Of a stretch of 48,654 bases of DNA, positions 32,333 to 41,599 are shown piece after piece. Made by a program: the position numbers and the translations under genes. A model generated the notes under the pieces. It searched no databases. It was not told the origin of the DNA and worked only from the letters and a program-made list of their open reading frames with translations. The DNA comes from an uncultured Coriobacteriaceae bacterium (lineage in GTDB: Bacteria; Actinomycetota; Coriobacteriia; Coriobacteriales; Atopobiaceae). Each line of letters begins with the position of its first letter. The stretch's first letter is position 1. The stretch is from positions 1-48,654 of the forward strand of contig CACXZL010000002.1 in assembly GCA_902772085.1 (NCBI GenBank), read 5' to 3'.

Positions 32333-33234
32333 GTATCCTCTCCCTTCCCTTCGTGCAGATACGGTACCGCTCCAGAAATAGTACCTAAATCGAGCGGTGT
32401 TTTCGCCGCGACCAGAGCATTGTTGCCAGGTTTTTTTGAAGTTTCCGGTCTCTCGGGGATTATCCAAACGTAGTTGAAGACGCGCGCGAACGCATCGGCC
32501 GCTTCCCACAGAGGCACAGAACCCTTTCCCTCAAGAGGTGTCCTGACGTTTCCTATGTAGATGCCATGGGCCTTAAGGCGACTGCGTATAAGCCTGACTC
32601 CGTCGAGCGTATGTACCTTTCCCAGGGGCTTGTTTCCCCTGAAGGCGTCGTTTACGATGAGGTCAAAGCACGTGTCGCCTGCGGAAAGACATGACCAAGC
32701 GTCACCAGTTATGAGGTCTAGCCGGTCATGCCGCTCAGTGCAGAAGGACTCTATGAGCCGATTCAGAAAAAAACGTTCTCGCGCAATCTGCACAATGGCG
32801 GGGTCGATTTCTATGGTCGTGCAGGTGAAGTCCTGTCGATAGGCCACCAGCCATTTTGGAAAGGAGTAGCCACCGCCTCCCATGACGAGCGCGCTATGCT
32901 CGGGCATCGACGCGTGACAATCGCTGCGGTTCTTTGGCCACGCAAGGTGCACGACGCGAGCCCACGACCTGTGGTACTCGCATACCGGATCCCACAGGAG
33001 ATCCTCGTCCACATAGCAGACGCTTTGAAAGGTGCCGCCTACGTTGAGCAGCCGTACGGTAGTGCCGTCTTCGTCTTCTGAGTCAAACACGAGCGCGGGA
33101 CCAAACTTGGTATGCCAGGTAAACCACACGCCGCGCCATGCCAATACGCGTGGAAGAAAAAGCCGTATGACAAGGCCTATCGCCGCACCAACGAGGCCAA
33201 GGAGAAAAAAGGATTGAAAGAACTGCTGCATCAT
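32314..33234 (-). CDS. Membrane-anchored spermidine-synthase-like protein
   Basis: This protein of about 306 residues has an N-terminal membrane segment (FFLLGLVGAAIGLVIRLF) followed by a Rossmann-fold methyltransferase-like domain of the polyamine aminopropyltransferase family. Motif I is LVMGGGGYSFPKWL and is followed by an acidic strand end (TTIEIDPAIVQIARERF); DLIVNDAF and a GDAWSCL segment follow. The SpeE catalytic signature is incomplete and no SpeD or other polyamine gene is nearby, so true spermidine synthesis is uncertain; it may be another SAM-dependent enzyme. The start at 33234 is chosen for the membrane helix; no Shine-Dalgarno is visible, and TTG at 33264 is an alternative. Confidence 0.72.
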   Translation of the reverse strand: MMQQFFQSFFLLGLVGAAIGLVIRLFLPRVLAWRGVWFTWHTKFGPALVFDSEDEDGTTVRLLNVGGTFQSVCYVDEDLLWDPVCEYHRSWARVVHLAWPKNRSDCHASMPEHSALVMGGGGYSFPKWLVAYRQDFTCTTIEIDPAIVQIARERFFLNRLIESFCTERHDRLDLITGDAWSCLSAGDTCFDLIVNDAFRGNKPLGKVHTLDGVRLIRSRLKAHGIYIGNVRTPLEGKGSVPLWEAADAFARVFNYVWIIPERPETSKKPGNNALVAAKTPLDLGTISGAVPYLHEGKGEDTWQTIS

Positions 33235-33277
33235 ACAAGCTGCTGACGTCGGCTCGGAACACAACGAAACGGGATTC

Positions 33278-33399
33278 GTTGCCGTTCACGCCCCTAGCCC
33301 CTGCGCATGCCAGCAAGCGGCGACTCACGAAGTGAGCGAGCGAAGCGAGCGCGGAGCCGATTGCTGGCTGGCGCAGGGGCCAGGGGCGTGAACGGCAAC
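33278..33399. repeat. Long palindrome H4 (39-base arms, conserved loop)
   Basis: Arm 33278-33316 matches the reverse complement of 33361-33399 at 36 of 39 positions. The 40-base core at 33319-33358 is a near copy of the H2 core on the other strand, and the arms are a near copy of H3. It fills most of the 290-bp gap between the divergent spermidine-synthase-like gene and tatA. No T-run follows. Confidence 0.85.
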
Positions 33400-33434
33400 C
33401 AGAATTCCATCTCGGATTGTGTCTAAATTAGCAT

Positions 33435-33490
33435 ACTCTTGCGAAGAGTGCTTATGTTGGCGTAAAATGCACATTTCCTCAGCTATACTC
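33435..33490 (+). promoter_or_regulatory. Candidate tatA promoter region with short palindrome
   Basis: ACTCTT-GCG-AAGAGT (33435-33449) is a perfect short palindrome, followed about 35 bases later by TATACT, a good -10, about 35 bp before the tatA start. The -35 is unclear. Confidence 0.4.
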
Positions 33491-33524
33491 ATTCAAGGCA
33501 TTATCTTACATTCGGGAGGCTTCA

Positions 33525-33746
33525 ATGATATTTGGACTTGGCACGCCGGAAATTCTTATCATCGTTCTGGTCGTTCTTGTCATCTTCGGACCAAAGAATT
33601 TGCCCAAGCTCGGTTCTGCGCTCGGCAAGACGGTGAAGAACGTCCGCGAGGGCATGGAGGGCGAAGAAGACGACGCGGACAAAGCAGAGGATTCTGAAGC
33701 CAGTGCGGAGGCCAAGGAAGAATCGAAGGAAGAAAAGTCCGAGTAG
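33525..33746 (+). CDS. tatA: Twin-arginine translocase subunit TatA
   Basis: This 73-residue protein has a short membrane helix (TPEILIIVLVVLVIFGPKNL), the FGPKxLP hinge and an amphipathic helix (LGSALGKTVKNVREGME), then a long acidic tail. TatA forms the pore that exports folded proteins with twin-arginine signals. GGGAGG lies upstream of the ATG. No tatC is in the window. greA follows after 46 bp. Confidence 0.93.
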   Translation: MIFGLGTPEILIIVLVVLVIFGPKNLPKLGSALGKTVKNVREGMEGEEDDADKAEDSEASAEAKEESKEEKSE

Positions 33747-33792
33747 CCAGTTTTTGTGTGGATGTCAGGACGTATAGGCAGGTGGGAAGACC

Positions 33793-34290
33793 ATGGCGGA
33801 TACAAGACGAACCATTACCGCAGCAGGACGCAAGAAATACGAAGAGGAGCTCTTCACGCGTGAGCATGATACGCGGGATGAGATAAACGAGCGTCTTCAG
33901 GTTGCACGTGAGTTTGGCGACCTCTCGGAAAATGCCGAGTATGATGCCGCACGAGAAGAGCAGGCAGCCAACGAGGCTCGTATCAACGAGCTTAAGCAAA
34001 TCCTTGCTACGGCCGAGGTTGTGGATGTTTCAAACATAAACACCAGCGATCTTACCGCCGCGGTGGGAACCGAGGTCATGATCGAGAATGCCCAAGGCAA
34101 GCGCCTGACGTTTTCCCTGGTGGGTACCAACGAGACCAACTCGTTGCTAAACCAGATTTCAAACGAGTCTCCTGTGGGCGAGGCCCTTATTGGACATCGC
34201 ATGGGGGACGAGATTTCGTTCATGATGCCCTCTGGAAAGATGGCCAGTTATCGTATCGTGAGCATAAGGATTGCGGAGAGAGCCGAGTAG
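33793..34290 (+). CDS. greA: Transcription elongation factor GreA
   Basis: This 165-residue protein has an N-terminal coiled coil (residues about 12-80) with the tip acidic motif DLSENAEYDAAREEQ, and a C-terminal FKBP-like domain with SPVGEALIGHRMGDEI. It enters the RNA polymerase secondary channel and stimulates cleavage of backtracked RNA. It sits between tatA and its own terminator, upstream of lysS. Confidence 0.95.
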   Translation: MADTRRTITAAGRKKYEEELFTREHDTRDEINERLQVAREFGDLSENAEYDAAREEQAANEARINELKQILATAEVVDVSNINTSDLTAAVGTEVMIENAQGKRLTFSLVGTNETNSLLNQISNESPVGEALIGHRMGDEISFMMPSGKMASYRIVSIRIAERAE

Positions 34291-34388
34291 GGCACGCAAT
34301 CTCAAGCGCGGCTTCATGGGATAGGCAAAGGGAAGCTTCCAGCTTGATCGTTTCAAAGAGATGGCTTGCTGAATCATACAGCGATGGA

Positions 34389-34433
34389 GAGCGTCCCCTT
34401 TGCTCGTAAAATGGCAAAGGGGACGCTCCTTAT
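34389..34433 (+). terminator. Terminator after greA
   Basis: A perfect 15-bp stem, GAGCGTCCCCTTTGC (34389-34403 with 34414-34428), is followed by CTTATAT. Confidence 0.88.
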
Positions 34434-34522
34434 ATCGTGAGCCGTGACAACTGTCCGGCGGCTCGATACCCCTGAAATGCCCGCGTTGAGATGCGTCTTT
34501 CCTGAGAGTTCAAGGAGTAAGC

Positions 34523-36688
34523 ATGACAAACGAAACTGCTGCTATAAGCACAAACGACGAGAGAGCGATGAGGCGGGCAAAGCGCCAGTCTCTGATTGAC
34601 GAGGGCGTCAATCCGTATCCCATTGCCTCTCATGTAAACGCCCACGTCGCGGACCTGTCATCTGCATATGCCGGGCTTGAGGCGGGCGGGGTCGACGACC
34701 GGGCCGCGGCGTATACATTGGCAGGGCGCATCCGCGCAAAGCGCGGTCACGGCAAGCTGATGTTTATCGATCTCGAGGATTGCAGCGGCCGGATTCAGCT
34801 GTTTTTCCGGATAAACAACCTCACGGAAGACGTATGGGAGCTTGCGCACCAGGTTGACGTCGGGGACATCGTGGAGGCCGAAGGTACGGTGATGCGCACC
34901 AAGCGAGGCGAGCTGTCCCTTATGGTGGCGGAGCTTCGGGTGCTTTCCAAATCGCTGCGTCCCCTTCCGGAGAAGTTCCATGGCCTTTCAGACCGTGAGG
35001 TACGGTACCGTCAGCGCTACGTGGACCTCATCATGAATCCGGAGGTCAAGGATACGTTTGTGAAGCGCTCTCGCATCACCTCGGCCATTCGTCGCTTCAT
35101 GGAGGACCAGGGGTATCTCGAGGTCGAGACCCCGATTTTGCAGGAGACGCTCGGCGGTGCGAACGCCAGGCCCTTTACCACGCACTTCAACGTGCTCGAT
35201 CAGGACTGCTATCTGCGCATCGCGACGGAGCTGCATCTCAAGCGCTGCTTGGTGGGCGGACTCGAGCGCGTGTTTGAGGTGGGCCGTCAGTTTAGAAATG
35301 AGGGCATGGACCTCACGCACAACCCTGAGTTCACCTCAATGGAGGCATACTGCGCCTATGGCGACCTAAACACGATGAAGGAATTGAGCGAAGGCCTGTT
35401 TCATGCGTGCGCTGCGGTAGTGGGCAAGGGCGATGCCATCGTGTATCAGGGTCAGACCGTCGACATCTCAAGCCCGTGGCGTTCGATTCCCATGCATGAG
35501 CTGGTCAGCGAGGTCGTGGGCGAGCGCGTGAGCATCGACACGCCCGTGGAGCGCCTGCGCGAGATCCTGCAGGCAAACGAGCTCGAATGGGAGCCTGGCT
35601 GGGGCGCAGGCAAGCTGATCTTTGAACTGTATGACGAGCTTTGCGAGAAGACCATCGTCAACCCTACGTTCGTGTGCGATTATCCCGTTGAGGTCAGCCC
35701 GCTTGCCAAGCGCAAGGACGATGACCCGCGGCTCACCGACCGTTTCGAGCTCGTGGTGTGCGGCAAGGAGTACGCAAACGCCTTTTCCGAGCTCAACGAC
35801 CCCGTCGATCAAGAGGGAAGGTTCGCGGCTCAGGTGGAGGCGAAGGCCGCCGGCGACGACGAGGCCATGGAATACGACTACGACTATGTGCGTGCCCTCG
35901 AGTATGGGATGCCACCCGCAGGCGGCATCGGATATGGCATCGACCGCATCATCATGCTCTTTTGCGACCAGCCTGCCATTCGCGACGTGATCCTCTTCCC
36001 GCATCTGCGTCCTGAGCGCCGTGAACGGACGTCAAGTGTTTCGACTGCTCAGCCTGTGGAAGAGCCGGGCGCCGAGGAAAACGCCCAGAGAGGCGAGGCG
36101 CTTGATCCGGGCATCACGCGGGATGCGGCGTTCGGGCTTTTGAAGAAGCACAACCAGGACGAGTTCCATATCCGGCATGCCGAAACCCTTGAAGGGCTCA
36201 TGCGCTACTACGCAGAGAAATACGATCCAGAGAATGTCGATTTTTGGGGCATCGTGGGTTTGCTGCATGACTTGGATTGGGAGGAGTGGCCAGATCCCGT
36301 GCAGCACACGGTGAAGACCGCCGAGCTACTGGAAGAGGTGGGTGCAAATCCAGCCGTCGCCAAGGCGATCCAGACGCATAACTCAGATCACAACGAAGAC
36401 TTGCCGAAACCCGAGCACAAGATGGAGCGTGTGCTGTGGGCCTGCGATGAGCTCTCGGGTCTTATTCAGGCGGCCATACTCATGAGGCCGAGCAAGTCCG
36501 TGATGGACTTCAACGTCAAGTCGTTGCGCAAGAAGTACAAGGACAAGCGCTTTGCGGCCGGTTGCGATCGCGCGCAAATCGCAAAAGGCGCCGAGCTGAA
36601 CGACATGGAGCTCGGGGATCTTTTCGCAAGCGTCATCGAGGCCATGAAAGCCATTGCGCCGGATCGCGACACCTTCGGCAAAGAGTAA
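34523..36688 (+). CDS. lysS: Class II lysyl-tRNA synthetase fused to a C-terminal HD domain
   Basis: Residues 1-505 are a complete class II LysRS: an OB-fold anticodon-binding domain (GRIRAKRGHGKLMFIDLED), motif 2 (FRNEGMDLTHNPEFTSME) and motif 3 (GGIGYGIDRIIML). It charges tRNA-Lys. A Glu/Pro/Ala linker (about 505-530) joins an extra ~190-residue domain of the HD superfamily with HIRHAETLEGLM, GLLHDLDWEEW (His-Asp pair) and HTVKTAELLEE. HD domains of this kind are metal-dependent phosphohydrolases when stand-alone. LysRS is usually ~500 aa, so the fusion is unusual and its role is unknown. AAGGAG lies upstream of the ATG. Confidence 0.92.
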   Translation: MTNETAAISTNDERAMRRAKRQSLIDEGVNPYPIASHVNAHVADLSSAYAGLEAGGVDDRAAAYTLAGRIRAKRGHGKLMFIDLEDCSGRIQLFFRINNLTEDVWELAHQVDVGDIVEAEGTVMRTKRGELSLMVAELRVLSKSLRPLPEKFHGLSDREVRYRQRYVDLIMNPEVKDTFVKRSRITSAIRRFMEDQGYLEVETPILQETLGGANARPFTTHFNVLDQDCYLRIATELHLKRCLVGGLERVFEVGRQFRNEGMDLTHNPEFTSMEAYCAYGDLNTMKELSEGLFHACAAVVGKGDAIVYQGQTVDISSPWRSIPMHELVSEVVGERVSIDTPVERLREILQANELEWEPGWGAGKLIFELYDELCEKTIVNPTFVCDYPVEVSPLAKRKDDDPRLTDRFELVVCGKEYANAFSELNDPVDQEGRFAAQVEAKAAGDDEAMEYDYDYVRALEYGMPPAGGIGYGIDRIIMLFCDQPAIRDVILFPHLRPERRERTSSVSTAQPVEEPGAEENAQRGEALDPGITRDAAFGLLKKHNQDEFHIRHAETLEGLMRYYAEKYDPENVDFWGIVGLLHDLDWEEWPDPVQHTVKTAELLEEVGANPAVAKAIQTHNSDHNEDLPKPEHKMERVLWACDELSGLIQAAILMRPSKSVMDFNVKSLRKKYKDKRFAAGCDRAQIAKGAELNDMELGDLFASVIEAMKAIAPDRDTFGKE

Positions 36689-36877
36689 AGGGACTCTCGG
36701 TCAGGTTCCATTCTCCCGGACGATGTGCCGTGCCAAGTTCCGCGACATGGCGAGGACCGTTTGAGGACGGGCGCCCACTGCGCCACGGGCTTGTCCCGTC
36801 CGGCGGAATGGGTTGCGTGCGTTGGCTTTTGTGGTGTAGCGGCCATTGCCTTCAACTGTATGCACAAATTCTCTGTA

Positions 36878-36906
36878 TGCAATGTGCTTGAATTGGGTAC
36901 ATTGCA
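36878..36906. promoter_or_regulatory. Inverted repeat upstream of clpC
   Basis: TGCAATGT (36878-36885) and ACATTGCA (36899-36906) form an 8-bp inverted repeat with a 13-base spacer, 54 bp before the clpC start; TTGAAT between the arms is a possible -35. It does not fit CIRCE, HAIR or the CtsR heptads, so the regulator is unknown. Confidence 0.45.
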
Positions 36907-36959
36907 CTTGTCAAACGAGACGAGGCCGTGCATATCGGCCAAGGGGAAGAGAGACCCAT

Positions 36960-39557
36960 ATGTTTGAAAAGTTTACCGATAAGGCGCGCAGGGTGATGAA
37001 CCTTGCGCAAGACGAGGCGCGCAACTTGGGCCGTATGTTTGTGGGTACCGAGCATTTGCTTCTCGCCCTGATAAAGGAAGGCGAGGGGGTGGCATCCCAG
37101 GCGCTGGCGAAGCTCGACGTGACCTATGATGAGACGATAGAGACCGTGCGAAGCCTCGCAAAGGACGATGGCGAGCCTACCCCAGGCGGCCATATTCCGT
37201 TTACTCCGCGCGCAAAGCGAGTGCTCGAGAACTCGTATCGTGAAATGATGGACCGCGGCCAGAGCTACATCGCTACCGAGCACCTGCTTTTGGGCATAGT
37301 GTCTGAGGGCAACGGGCGCGCCATGGAGACGCTGGGACGCATGGGCGTCTCCGGCGATGCCGTGCGCAACGCCGTTGACGAGCTCATTGCCAGCAGCAGC
37401 GAAAAACAAGCCAGCCGTCCAAAGACCGGCGTGGGAGACGTGCGCAACGCTGGCGGCATGCCGTTTCCGGGTATGCAGCAAAACCAAGGCGATGACGACG
37501 GCTCCATGCTGGAGCGCTATGGTCGCAACCTCACCAAGCTCGCCGAGCAGGGCAGGCTCGATCCCGTCATAGGTCGCGACCGCGAGATAGAACGAGTCAT
37601 GCAGGTCATGGCGCGTCGCCAAAAAAACAACCCGCTGATTCTCGGCGATCCTGGCGTGGGAAAGACCGCCATCGTCGAGGGGCTGGCCCAGCTTATATCT
37701 GGCGGCAACGTGCCCGACATCTTGCGTGACAAGCAGATCTGGACGCTTGACGTCGCGTCGCTCGTGGCTGGCTCCAAGTATCGTGGCGAATTCGAGGAGC
37801 GACTCAAGAAGGTCGTTGCCGAGGTCATGGAATCAAAGAACGCGATTCTATTCATTGACGAGATGCATACCATCATAGGCGCGGGCTCTGCCGAGGGTTC
37901 CATCGATGCCGCAAGCATTCTGAAGCCTCCCCTGTCGCGAGGCGAGATTCAAGTGATCGGCGCTACGACGGCCGACGAGTATCGCAAGCACATCGAGAAG
38001 GACTCTGCGCTTGAACGTCGATTCCAGCCCGTGAACATTGGCGAGCCGAGTCCCGAGGACACGCTTCAGATTCTTCGTGGCCTTCAGGCTGCCTACGAAG
38101 AGCACCATCACGTAAGCTATACCGACGAGGCCATGGCCGCTGCGGTGATGCTTTCAAATCGCTATATCCAGGACCGCTTCCTGCCCGACAAGGCCATCGA
38201 CCTGCTCGACGAGGCTGGTGCTCGCACGCGCGTGCACAAGATGGCGCTTCCGCCCGAGCTTTCGGCGGTGGATGAGGAGCTCGCACGCGTCAAGCAGCAG
38301 AAGTCCGAGGCTGCGCAAGCTCAGGAGTTCGAGGAGGCTGCGAGACTGCGTGACCGCGAGCGTGAGCTCACCACGAAGAAGACCGAACTCGAAGAAGCAT
38401 GGCGCAAGAAAATGGACGAAAACGTCGTCGTGGTGAACGAGTCCGATATCGCAGACGTCGTGTCTTCCATCTCTGGCGTACCCGTGAGCAACCTCACCGA
38501 GGGCGAGGCAAGCAAGCTCTTGCGCTGCGAGGACGTTCTGCATCAGCGCGTGATAGGGCAGGACGAGGCGGTGAGCGCGGTCAGTCGTGCGATTCGCCGT
38601 AGCCGCTCTCCGCTCAAGGACCCTCGCCGTCCTGGTGGCTCGTTCATTTTCCTTGGTCCGTCGGGCGTGGGAAAGACGGAGCTGGCAAAGGCGCTCGCAG
38701 AGTTCTTGTTTGGCAGTGAGGATGCGCTCATAAGCTACGATATGAGCGAGTTCATGGAAAAGCATGCCGTGAGCAAGCTGGTGGGTGCTCCTCCGGGATA
38801 CGTGGGCTACGACGAGGGCGGCGAACTTACCAAGGCGGTGCGTCGTCGTCCATACTCGGTGGTCCTCTTTGACGAGATCGAAAAGGCACATCCAGACGTC
38901 TTCAATATCCTGTTGCAGATCCTTGACGAGGGGCGTCTTACGGATGGCCAGGGTCGCCACGTGGACTTCTCAAACACCGTGGTCATCATGACTTCAAATA
39001 TCGGCGCCCGCGATATTGCCCAGACCACGACCATGGGCTTCGGAGGGTCCGGTGGTGGGCTGTCAAACAAAGAAATCAACTCCCGCGTTATGAGCGAGTT
39101 GAAGAGGCTCTTCCGCCCAGAGTTCCTGAACCGTGTGGATGAGATTGTGGTCTTCAAGTCGCTGACGAGCGAGCAGCTTCGTGGCATCGTGGACCTCATG
39201 GTCATGGATCTGCGTCGTCGTCTCTACAGCCAGGGCATGTCCATCGAGCTTACAGACGCGGCGCGCGATCTCGTGGCAAAGAAGGGCACCGATAAGATAT
39301 ACGGTGCCCGGCCCCTCCGCCGCGCCATCCAGACGCTCATCGAGGACCAGCTGGCGGAAGAGATGCTCGGTGGCAAGTGGCAGGCGGGCGACATCATCTA
39401 CGTGGACGTGACTGAGGATGGCGAGACGCTGTCCTTTGCCAAGGGCGCGGGACAAATAATCGCCCCGGAGGAGCGCGTGCACATGGACATAGCTCCGGCC
39501 AGGAGCCAGTGGTCGGCGCCGCGTGCTCCTGCACCAGATAGCATATCCGCAGAGTAA
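36960..39557 (+). CDS. clpC: ClpC, Hsp100/AAA+ protease ATPase
   Basis: This 865-residue unfoldase feeds substrates to ClpP. The N-terminal double Clp repeat (FTDKARRVMNLAQDEARNLG, about 5-145) is followed by AAA1 with Walker A GDPGVGKTA (~228) and Walker B AILFIDEMH, a middle domain with a UVR-like segment (EEAARLRDRERELTTKK), and AAA2 with GPSGVGKTE (~566) and the C-terminal D2 small domain. The start at 36960 is chosen for the canonical MFEKFTDKARRV; an upstream in-frame ATG at 36846 would extend into the promoter. It is followed by a strong terminator, then disA. Confidence 0.95.
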   Translation: MFEKFTDKARRVMNLAQDEARNLGRMFVGTEHLLLALIKEGEGVASQALAKLDVTYDETIETVRSLAKDDGEPTPGGHIPFTPRAKRVLENSYREMMDRGQSYIATEHLLLGIVSEGNGRAMETLGRMGVSGDAVRNAVDELIASSSEKQASRPKTGVGDVRNAGGMPFPGMQQNQGDDDGSMLERYGRNLTKLAEQGRLDPVIGRDREIERVMQVMARRQKNNPLILGDPGVGKTAIVEGLAQLISGGNVPDILRDKQIWTLDVASLVAGSKYRGEFEERLKKVVAEVMESKNAILFIDEMHTIIGAGSAEGSIDAASILKPPLSRGEIQVIGATTADEYRKHIEKDSALERRFQPVNIGEPSPEDTLQILRGLQAAYEEHHHVSYTDEAMAAAVMLSNRYIQDRFLPDKAIDLLDEAGARTRVHKMALPPELSAVDEELARVKQQKSEAAQAQEFEEAARLRDRERELTTKKTELEEAWRKKMDENVVVVNESDIADVVSSISGVPVSNLTEGEASKLLRCEDVLHQRVIGQDEAVSAVSRAIRRSRSPLKDPRRPGGSFIFLGPSGVGKTELAKALAEFLFGSEDALISYDMSEFMEKHAVSKLVGAPPGYVGYDEGGELTKAVRRRPYSVVLFDEIEKAHPDVFNILLQILDEGRLTDGQGRHVDFSNTVVIMTSNIGARDIAQTTTMGFGGSGGGLSNKEINSRVMSELKRLFRPEFLNRVDEIVVFKSLTSEQLRGIVDLMVMDLRRRLYSQGMSIELTDAARDLVAKKGTDKIYGARPLRRAIQTLIEDQLAEEMLGGKWQAGDIIYVDVTEDGETLSFAKGAGQIIAPEERVHMDIAPARSQWSAPRAPAPDSISAE

Positions 39558-39567
39558 CTCGTATGAT

Positions 39568-39616
39568 GGCTCCGCCAAAGGAGGGCGAAACCTCTTTTGG
39601 CGGAGCCATGTTTTTT
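39568..39616 (+). terminator. Terminator after clpC
   Basis: A 17-bp stem (GGCTCCGCCAAAGGAGG, 39568-39584 with 39591-39607, one mismatch) is followed by ATGTTTTTT. Confidence 0.9.
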
Positions 39617-39732
39617 GGCAGGGCTCAAACGACATGCATATGCGCGATCGTATTGAAGGCCGATTGCGCATGATTCTCGCGTATACTCTTGCATGTGTTG
39701 GACAATCTCATCGTAGGGGGGCGGCTCATTAA

Positions 39733-40809
39733 ATGCAGAATATAAGTACAACCAAAAGCGTACGAGACCGCATAGACGAGGCGTTTCGCATGACGGCTCC
39801 AGGATCTCCTCTAAGGCATGCCTTGGACATGATCATCGCCGGTCATATGGGCGCACTCATCTGCGTGGGAGATGAGGAGAAGGTAATGGCCTCGGGAAAC
39901 GACGGGTTTCCCCTCAACATCTCCTTTACCTCAAATCGCCTCTTTGAGCTCAGCAAGATGGATGGGGCCATTGTCATCGACCAAAGCCTTACGCAGATCC
40001 TTCGGGCAAACTATCACTTGAACCCCGATCCTGGACTTCCCACCAGCGAAACGGGCATGCGCCATCGGACGGCGGCCCGCATGAGCCTGCTTACTGATGC
40101 GGTTGTCATTTCGGTGTCGGAGCGCCGCCAGGTCATAAACGTGTTTGTGGACGGCAGGGGATACGAGCTCAAGACGGTGGCCGAGCTGATGGGATCGGTA
40201 AATCAGCTCATCTCCGCCATGCAATCGACGCGAGAGCGCCTTGACCACAAGCTTGCCCGCCTGACGTCGCTCGAGCTCCAGAATCAGGTCACGCTTGCAG
40301 ACCTCACGGAAGTCTTCTATCTCTTTGAAGTGCTCACAACGGCGGGCGACGACCTCAAGTACATCATCGTGCAGCTTGGCAACGAGGCGCGCACGGTGCG
40401 TATGCAGCGTGACGAATTCCTTGGCGACCTCGATGACGAGTACTCGCTGATGATTCGCGACTATGCGGCGGATAGCTCCGAGGAAAACGCGGCGGCAATA
40501 CGTCGCGCCCTTGACGACACGGCAAACTCGCAGGTCCATAAGGCGAGCAACATCGCACATCTGCTGGGTTACGACGACCTGCGCGAGGATTCGGTTATGA
40601 CGCCGCTCGGCTTGCGCACGCTCTCAAACGTGTCAGTGGTTCGAGAGGGGATGGCCGAGCAGATCGTGGACGAGTACGGCTCGCTTCAAGACCTCATCGA
40701 CCTTATTGACGAGAACCCCGACAATCTCGACAATCTTGAGGTCACAGGCGTGCGCAATCCGTCGATTCTGGCGGATACGCTCTTCCGCATGAGGGGCTCT
40801 CGCTCATGA
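39733..40809 (+). CDS. disA: DNA integrity scanning diadenylate cyclase
   Basis: This 358-residue octameric enzyme makes c-di-AMP from two ATP. The DAC domain (residues ~10-145) has the catalytic DGA in KMDGAIVID (77-79) and RHR in GMRHRTAARM (110-112). A helical spine follows, and a C-terminal HhH DNA-binding domain (LGLRTLSNVSVVREG...) senses branched DNA. A -10-like TATACT lies about 50 bp upstream. The stop overlaps the ispD start by four bases. Adjacency to clpC and ispD is conserved in many actinobacteria. Confidence 0.95.
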   Translation: MQNISTTKSVRDRIDEAFRMTAPGSPLRHALDMIIAGHMGALICVGDEEKVMASGNDGFPLNISFTSNRLFELSKMDGAIVIDQSLTQILRANYHLNPDPGLPTSETGMRHRTAARMSLLTDAVVISVSERRQVINVFVDGRGYELKTVAELMGSVNQLISAMQSTRERLDHKLARLTSLELQNQVTLADLTEVFYLFEVLTTAGDDLKYIIVQLGNEARTVRMQRDEFLGDLDDEYSLMIRDYAADSSEENAAAIRRALDDTANSQVHKASNIAHLLGYDDLREDSVMTPLGLRTLSNVSVVREGMAEQIVDEYGSLQDLIDLIDENPDNLDNLEVTGVRNPSILADTLFRMRGSRS

Positions 40810-41576
40810 GCGAGGGCTCTGCGTGCGCGTGCGCACAGGCACAGCTTGTGACGCCAAGGGAAGACGCGGCAGATACGTGTGCCATCATAGTCGCCGGAGG
40901 CTCGGGAGAGCGCTTTGGTGATCCGCGCGGCAAGCAATTCGTGGAGCTAGGCGGATTGCCGATCGCGGCTTGGTCCATTCTGGCCTTTTCGGAGGCGCCG
41001 AGCGTGGCGCAGATCGTGGTGGTGTGCTCAGAAAAGCGCGTACGGGAGATGCGGCATGACGTGCTCGACAGGCTTGAGCTTTGCCATGAGGTCGCCTTGG
41101 CGCCCGCAGGCGTTACGCGGCAGGATTCCGTCTTCTCCGGTCTCATGGCGTCACGGGACGATCTTCCGCTCGTGGCCATTCATGACGCCGCTCGCCCGCT
41201 CATCGAGGTGGAAACCATCGAGAACTGCTTGGCAGCCGTTCGTGGCCAGAAGGGCGTGGATGGGGCGATTTGCGCTTCGCGCTCCACCGATACGCTCAAG
41301 GTCGTGGATGAGTCGGGCCGTATAGTGGGGACGCCGGATAGGACTCAATACTGGTGCGCCATGACCCCTCAGGTCTTTTTGCGTTCCAAGATCTTGCGGG
41401 CACACGAGATGGCGTTGCTTCAGGGGTTTGAAGGCACGGATGACGCGAGTCTCGTGGAGCATGCGGGAGGTACGGTGCGGGTGGTAGAGTCCCCGCGCGA
41501 CAACATAAAGATCACGGTGCCCGAGGACTTGGCCATTGCGGAGGCGACGTTGCGGGCGCGACTGGGTACGGCGTAG
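40806..41576 (+). CDS. ispD: 2-C-methyl-D-erythritol 4-phosphate cytidylyltransferase
   Basis: This 256-residue MEP-pathway enzyme couples CTP to MEP to make CDP-ME. It has the nucleotide-binding loop IIVAGGSGERFGDPRGKQF (about residues 27-45), PAGVTRQDSVFSGL, LVAIHDAARPLI and GTPDRTQYWCAMTPQVF near the C-terminal half. About 25 residues precede the catalytic core, including a CACAQAQ stretch; the start at 40806 overlaps the disA stop (ATGA), which supports it. ispF follows after 23 bp. Confidence 0.94.
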   Translation: MSEGSACACAQAQLVTPREDAADTCAIIVAGGSGERFGDPRGKQFVELGGLPIAAWSILAFSEAPSVAQIVVVCSEKRVREMRHDVLDRLELCHEVALAPAGVTRQDSVFSGLMASRDDLPLVAIHDAARPLIEVETIENCLAAVRGQKGVDGAICASRSTDTLKVVDESGRIVGTPDRTQYWCAMTPQVFLRSKILRAHEMALLQGFEGTDDASLVEHAGGTVRVVESPRDNIKITVPEDLAIAEATLRARLGTA

Positions 41577-41599
41577 CTTGCAACGGGAAGGGAGCCTAG

